Assembly (NCBI GenBank): GCA_000961585.1
Contig: LADN01000049.1
Span: 1 to 64,000, forward strand
DNA length: 64,000 nt
Source of the DNA: Peptococcaceae bacterium BRH_c4a
GTDB taxonomy: Bacteria > Bacillota > Desulfotomaculia > Desulfotomaculales > Desulfocucumaceae
Direction: 5' to 3'
Part shown: piece after piece, positions 62,391-64,000 of the stretch
Position numbering within the stretch: position 1 is the first letter of the stretch
Layout of the letters: each line of letters starts with the position of its first letter
Made by a program: the position numbers and the translations under genes
The notes under the pieces: generated by a model
What the model was told of the DNA's origin: nothing
The model's input: the letters and a program-made list of their open reading frames with translations, nothing else
Database searches by the model: none

Positions 62391-62622
62391 TTTTTCTTAC
62401 CATGTATTTCCTGTATCTGATCTTTATTTTAGGGATTATTTCCGGCTGAAGGATTGCCCGGGTTAAATCCCTGATCAGTTTATCCAGGGAAATATTGTTA
62501 TGCCGGGCCAACTGCCCGACGGTTTTCGGCGCTCCTTTTCATCCATAGCACCCGATGTCGTAAAAGGTAAGTATTCTCCGGGTGGACGGATGCCTTTTGA
62601 CCAGTTCTTCCAGGTTGTCCAT
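62383..62622 (-). CDS. DUF1858-like small protein with an in-frame TGA (candidate selenoprotein)
   Basis: 79 codons. Reading TGA as U gives HPSTRRILTFYDIGCYGU and then KGAPKTVGQLARHNNISLDKL, the DUF1858 pattern GxxCxxC-xxAP-x-TV in which the second Cys is U. The TGA is at 62539-62541. The frame after it is open for 50 more codons and ends by overlapping the start of the GT-D gene. It follows the upstream glycosyltransferase stop by 13 bases. Without recoding the product would be 27 residues. DUF1858 proteins are small, often redox-linked. A Cys-to-stop nonsense mutation is the simple alternative. Confidence 0.6.
62502..62520 (-). promoter_or_regulatory. bSECIS-like hairpin after the in-frame TGA
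   Basis: On the minus strand GTCGGGC-AGTTG-GCCCGGC, a 7-bp stem (one G-U) with a 5-base loop having G at its second position. The loop begins 26 nucleotides after the TGA. Bacterial SECIS elements sit about 16-37 nucleotides after the UGA, with G in the first two loop bases, so the geometry fits. GC-rich hairpins are common in this DNA, so this is supportive only. Confidence 0.5.
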
Positions 62623-62634
62623 TCCTGAAATCAC

Positions 62635-63660
62635 TCACATCAACCCCTTCTCTCTCAGTGTCAGGTCCATTATTGATGCGGCCACGGCGGCCCGCTGCCG
62701 CCAGGAGTTGCGGTAGGCCTCTTCCACCCGGAAGTTCCTGTTTTCCTCGGTGTCCCGGTGGAGAGCGTGATGCATCAACAGGTTAAACTCCTCCGGCGTC
62801 CTGCCCACCAGCACCCCGCCCATGCCGGCAACCTCCGGCAGTGGGGTGGAAATCACCGGCTTGCCTGCGCTGAGGTACTCATACATTTTAATCGGGTTGC
62901 AGCCCTCAGTCATTGAAGTCAGCCGGAAGGGTATCAGGCAGATGTCAAAACACTGGATGTAAGAGGGCAGCATCCGGTAATCCCTGTACCCCAGAAAGTG
63001 CAGGTTGGCCTTTTCAACGGGCGGGGCGATGTTATACAGGGGCCCCACAAAAATAAAACTGAACTGCGGATTCACCCCGGTAATATAATCTATTAATTCC
63101 CAGTCCAGCCAGGAAGCCAAGGCGCCTACGTAGCCGATGATCGGACGTCCCTTGTCCCGGACATCGGACGGCACAGGCAGGTGGCCGTGCCGGGCTCTGG
63201 AAAAGTGGTCAAAATCCACCCCGTTGGGACACAAATGGACGTTATGGTGTTCCTTTTTATTTTCTTCATAAAGTTTCCTGGAAGTGGCGAAAATTACATC
63301 CGCCTTCTTCCGGAGATTCGGCAGGTAAGGACCCCACTCGGAAAATTCTTCCGTAGGGTGGTCAAGGGCGTCGTAAGCCACCATGTGAGGCCGGTATTTA
63401 TTGATCCGCCTGACCATGGAAGGCGCATCCAGCCACAGAATTCTGGGCTCCGGGTGTATTATGCTCAGCGGGTCCGTTTTGGTTGCCACAATAAGATTTT
63501 CTGACAGCCTGCTAACCGAGGGGGGGGACTCCCGGCGGGCAGGATTGCAAAAAATGCAGTTGTAACCAAGGGCAGCAAATTGCACAAACATTTGCTGCGG
63601 CCGCTGAACCATCCACCTGAAGGGTATTGACGGCGGATGAATTATTGTAGGCAAAAACAT
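62635..63660 (-). CDS. Glycosyltransferase family 1-like
   Basis: 341 residues. GT-B: N-terminal IPFRWMVQRPQQMFVQFA, ILWLDAPSMVRRI, then KGRPIIGYVGALASWLDWELI, the donor loop FRLTSMTEGCNPIKMYEYLSAGKPVISTPLPEV (about 265-297). The sugar and acceptor are unknown. It is the first visible gene of the minus-strand unit that continues through the small DUF1858-like gene to GT-D. Divergent from rmlA. Confidence 0.88.
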   Translation of the reverse strand: MFLPTIIHPPSIPFRWMVQRPQQMFVQFAALGYNCIFCNPARRESPPSVSRLSENLIVATKTDPLSIIHPEPRILWLDAPSMVRRINKYRPHMVAYDALDHPTEEFSEWGPYLPNLRKKADVIFATSRKLYEENKKEHHNVHLCPNGVDFDHFSRARHGHLPVPSDVRDKGRPIIGYVGALASWLDWELIDYITGVNPQFSFIFVGPLYNIAPPVEKANLHFLGYRDYRMLPSYIQCFDICLIPFRLTSMTEGCNPIKMYEYLSAGKPVISTPLPEVAGMGGVLVGRTPEEFNLLMHHALHRDTEENRNFRVEEAYRNSWRQRAAVAASIMDLTLREKGLM

Positions 63661-63805
63661 CCTCCCTTCCTCTTTTTAACTTAATATATTCAGCCTCCCA
63701 CACCTATGGTGACAGATCGGGAGGGCAAAAAAAAGCAATTTTTCAGTAACCGTTTGGATGACATATCCATACACTGAAATATAGCAGTTAACATGGGGGG
63801 GTAAA

Positions 63806-64000
63806 ATGTCGAAAGCTCTTGTACTATGCGGGGGCGCCGGCACCCGGCTGAGGCCCTTTACCTTTGCCAGCGCCAAGCAGGTGCTGCCGGTGGCCAACAA
63901 GCCAATCGTCCACCATATAATGGAAAAGCTGGCCCTTGCCGGCATAAATGACGCCGGGGTAATCATCTCTCCCGAGAAGGGAAGCATTGTGAAGCATTGT
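63806..64000 (+). CDS. rmlA: Glucose-1-phosphate thymidylyltransferase, 5' part
   Basis: 65 codons to the window end. MSKALVLCGGAGTRLRPFTF (nucleotide loop GGAGTRLRP), AKQVLPVANKPIVHHIMEKLALAGI and GVIISPEKG. It makes dTDP-glucose, the substrate of RmlB. The start has GGGGGGG six bases away. The end carries a tandem GAAGCATTGT repeat (63981-64000); the rest of the gene is not in the window. Confidence 0.9.
   Translation, partial: MSKALVLCGGAGTRLRPFTFASAKQVLPVANKPIVHHIMEKLALAGINDAGVIISPEKGSIVKHC

Noticed and set aside
62383-62622. Simple frameshift or sequencing error to explain the TGA
   Set aside because: The reading frame on both sides of TGA is the same, so no shift is needed; only a single-base change or recoding explains it. 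A base error is not excluded but cannot be judged here.
1-64000. CRISPR array or tRNA/rRNA genes
   Set aside because: No regularly spaced direct repeats with unique spacers. The GCGACCC units in the repeats are only 9-15 bases apart and few. No cloverleaf-like tRNA was found.

Overview
The window looks like chromosome of a spore-forming, anaerobic Gram-positive bacterium, most like the Desulfotomaculum/Pelotomaculum group (Peptococcaceae). The evidence is gene content and order. On the minus strand a Bacillus-like block runs csfB(gin) - Orn/Lys decarboxylase - tmk - holB - ricT(yaaT) - yabA - rsmI - metG - tatD - yabE - ksgA - yabG - ispE - spoVG - glmU - prs - ctc, with abrB divergent. Into this block are inserted cobO, glnS, two toxin-antitoxin pairs, a lone [FeFe]-hydrogenase-like gene, an AT-rich accessory island at about 30.7-36.8 kb (in the yabE-ksgA interval, where rnmV would be expected) and many copies of a non-coding repeat. 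All assignments come from reading the sequence; no database search was run.

Layout. 0-10 kb: a cut-off c-di-GMP (GEMM-I) riboswitch, ctc, a PRC-barrel protein, a damaged HEPN/MNT toxin pair, prs-glmU-spoVG with a near-perfect sigma-H promoter, ilvA, a nucleotidyltransferase, a GntR regulator and ispE. 10-23 kb: DUF1540 protein, L,D-transpeptidase, YdcZ transporter, two SPOCS (DUF3794) spore-coat-type proteins, a triple CAP-domain secreted protein behind a c-di-AMP riboswitch, a trypsin-like protease, a large serine recombinase and a LysR regulator. 23-30 kb: YabG fused in frame to a cold-shock domain, glnS, a PIN/AbrB pair, the hydrogenase-like protein, YkuK and KsgA. 30.7-36.8 kb: an XRE regulator, TcmP, a three-Cys protein, a broken adenine methyltransferase carrying a tiny transposon, a macro-domain protein, and remains of an integrative element (DUF6550 protein and recombinase, both broken). 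36.8-49 kb: the rest of the housekeeping block, with a methionine T-box in front of metG. 49-55 kb: putative spore-surface proteins (beta-propeller/coiled-coil and YVTN-propeller/SPOCS). 55-64 kb: a glycan cluster with CgeB-like and other glycosyltransferases, rmlB and the start of rmlA.

Two observations stand out. First, eight copies (one truncated) of a roughly 400-bp, strongly self-complementary intergenic element. Its stems covary between copies, and its central tip is replaced by unrelated palindromic modules in different copies. Second, a 79-codon DUF1858-like gene between two glycosyltransferase genes (62383-62622, minus). It has one in-frame TGA at the second position of a CxxC motif and a bSECIS-like hairpin at the expected distance, so it is a candidate CxxU selenoprotein. 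A third is the partly decayed TcmP/three-Cys/macro island, which looks like a defence-type cassette.
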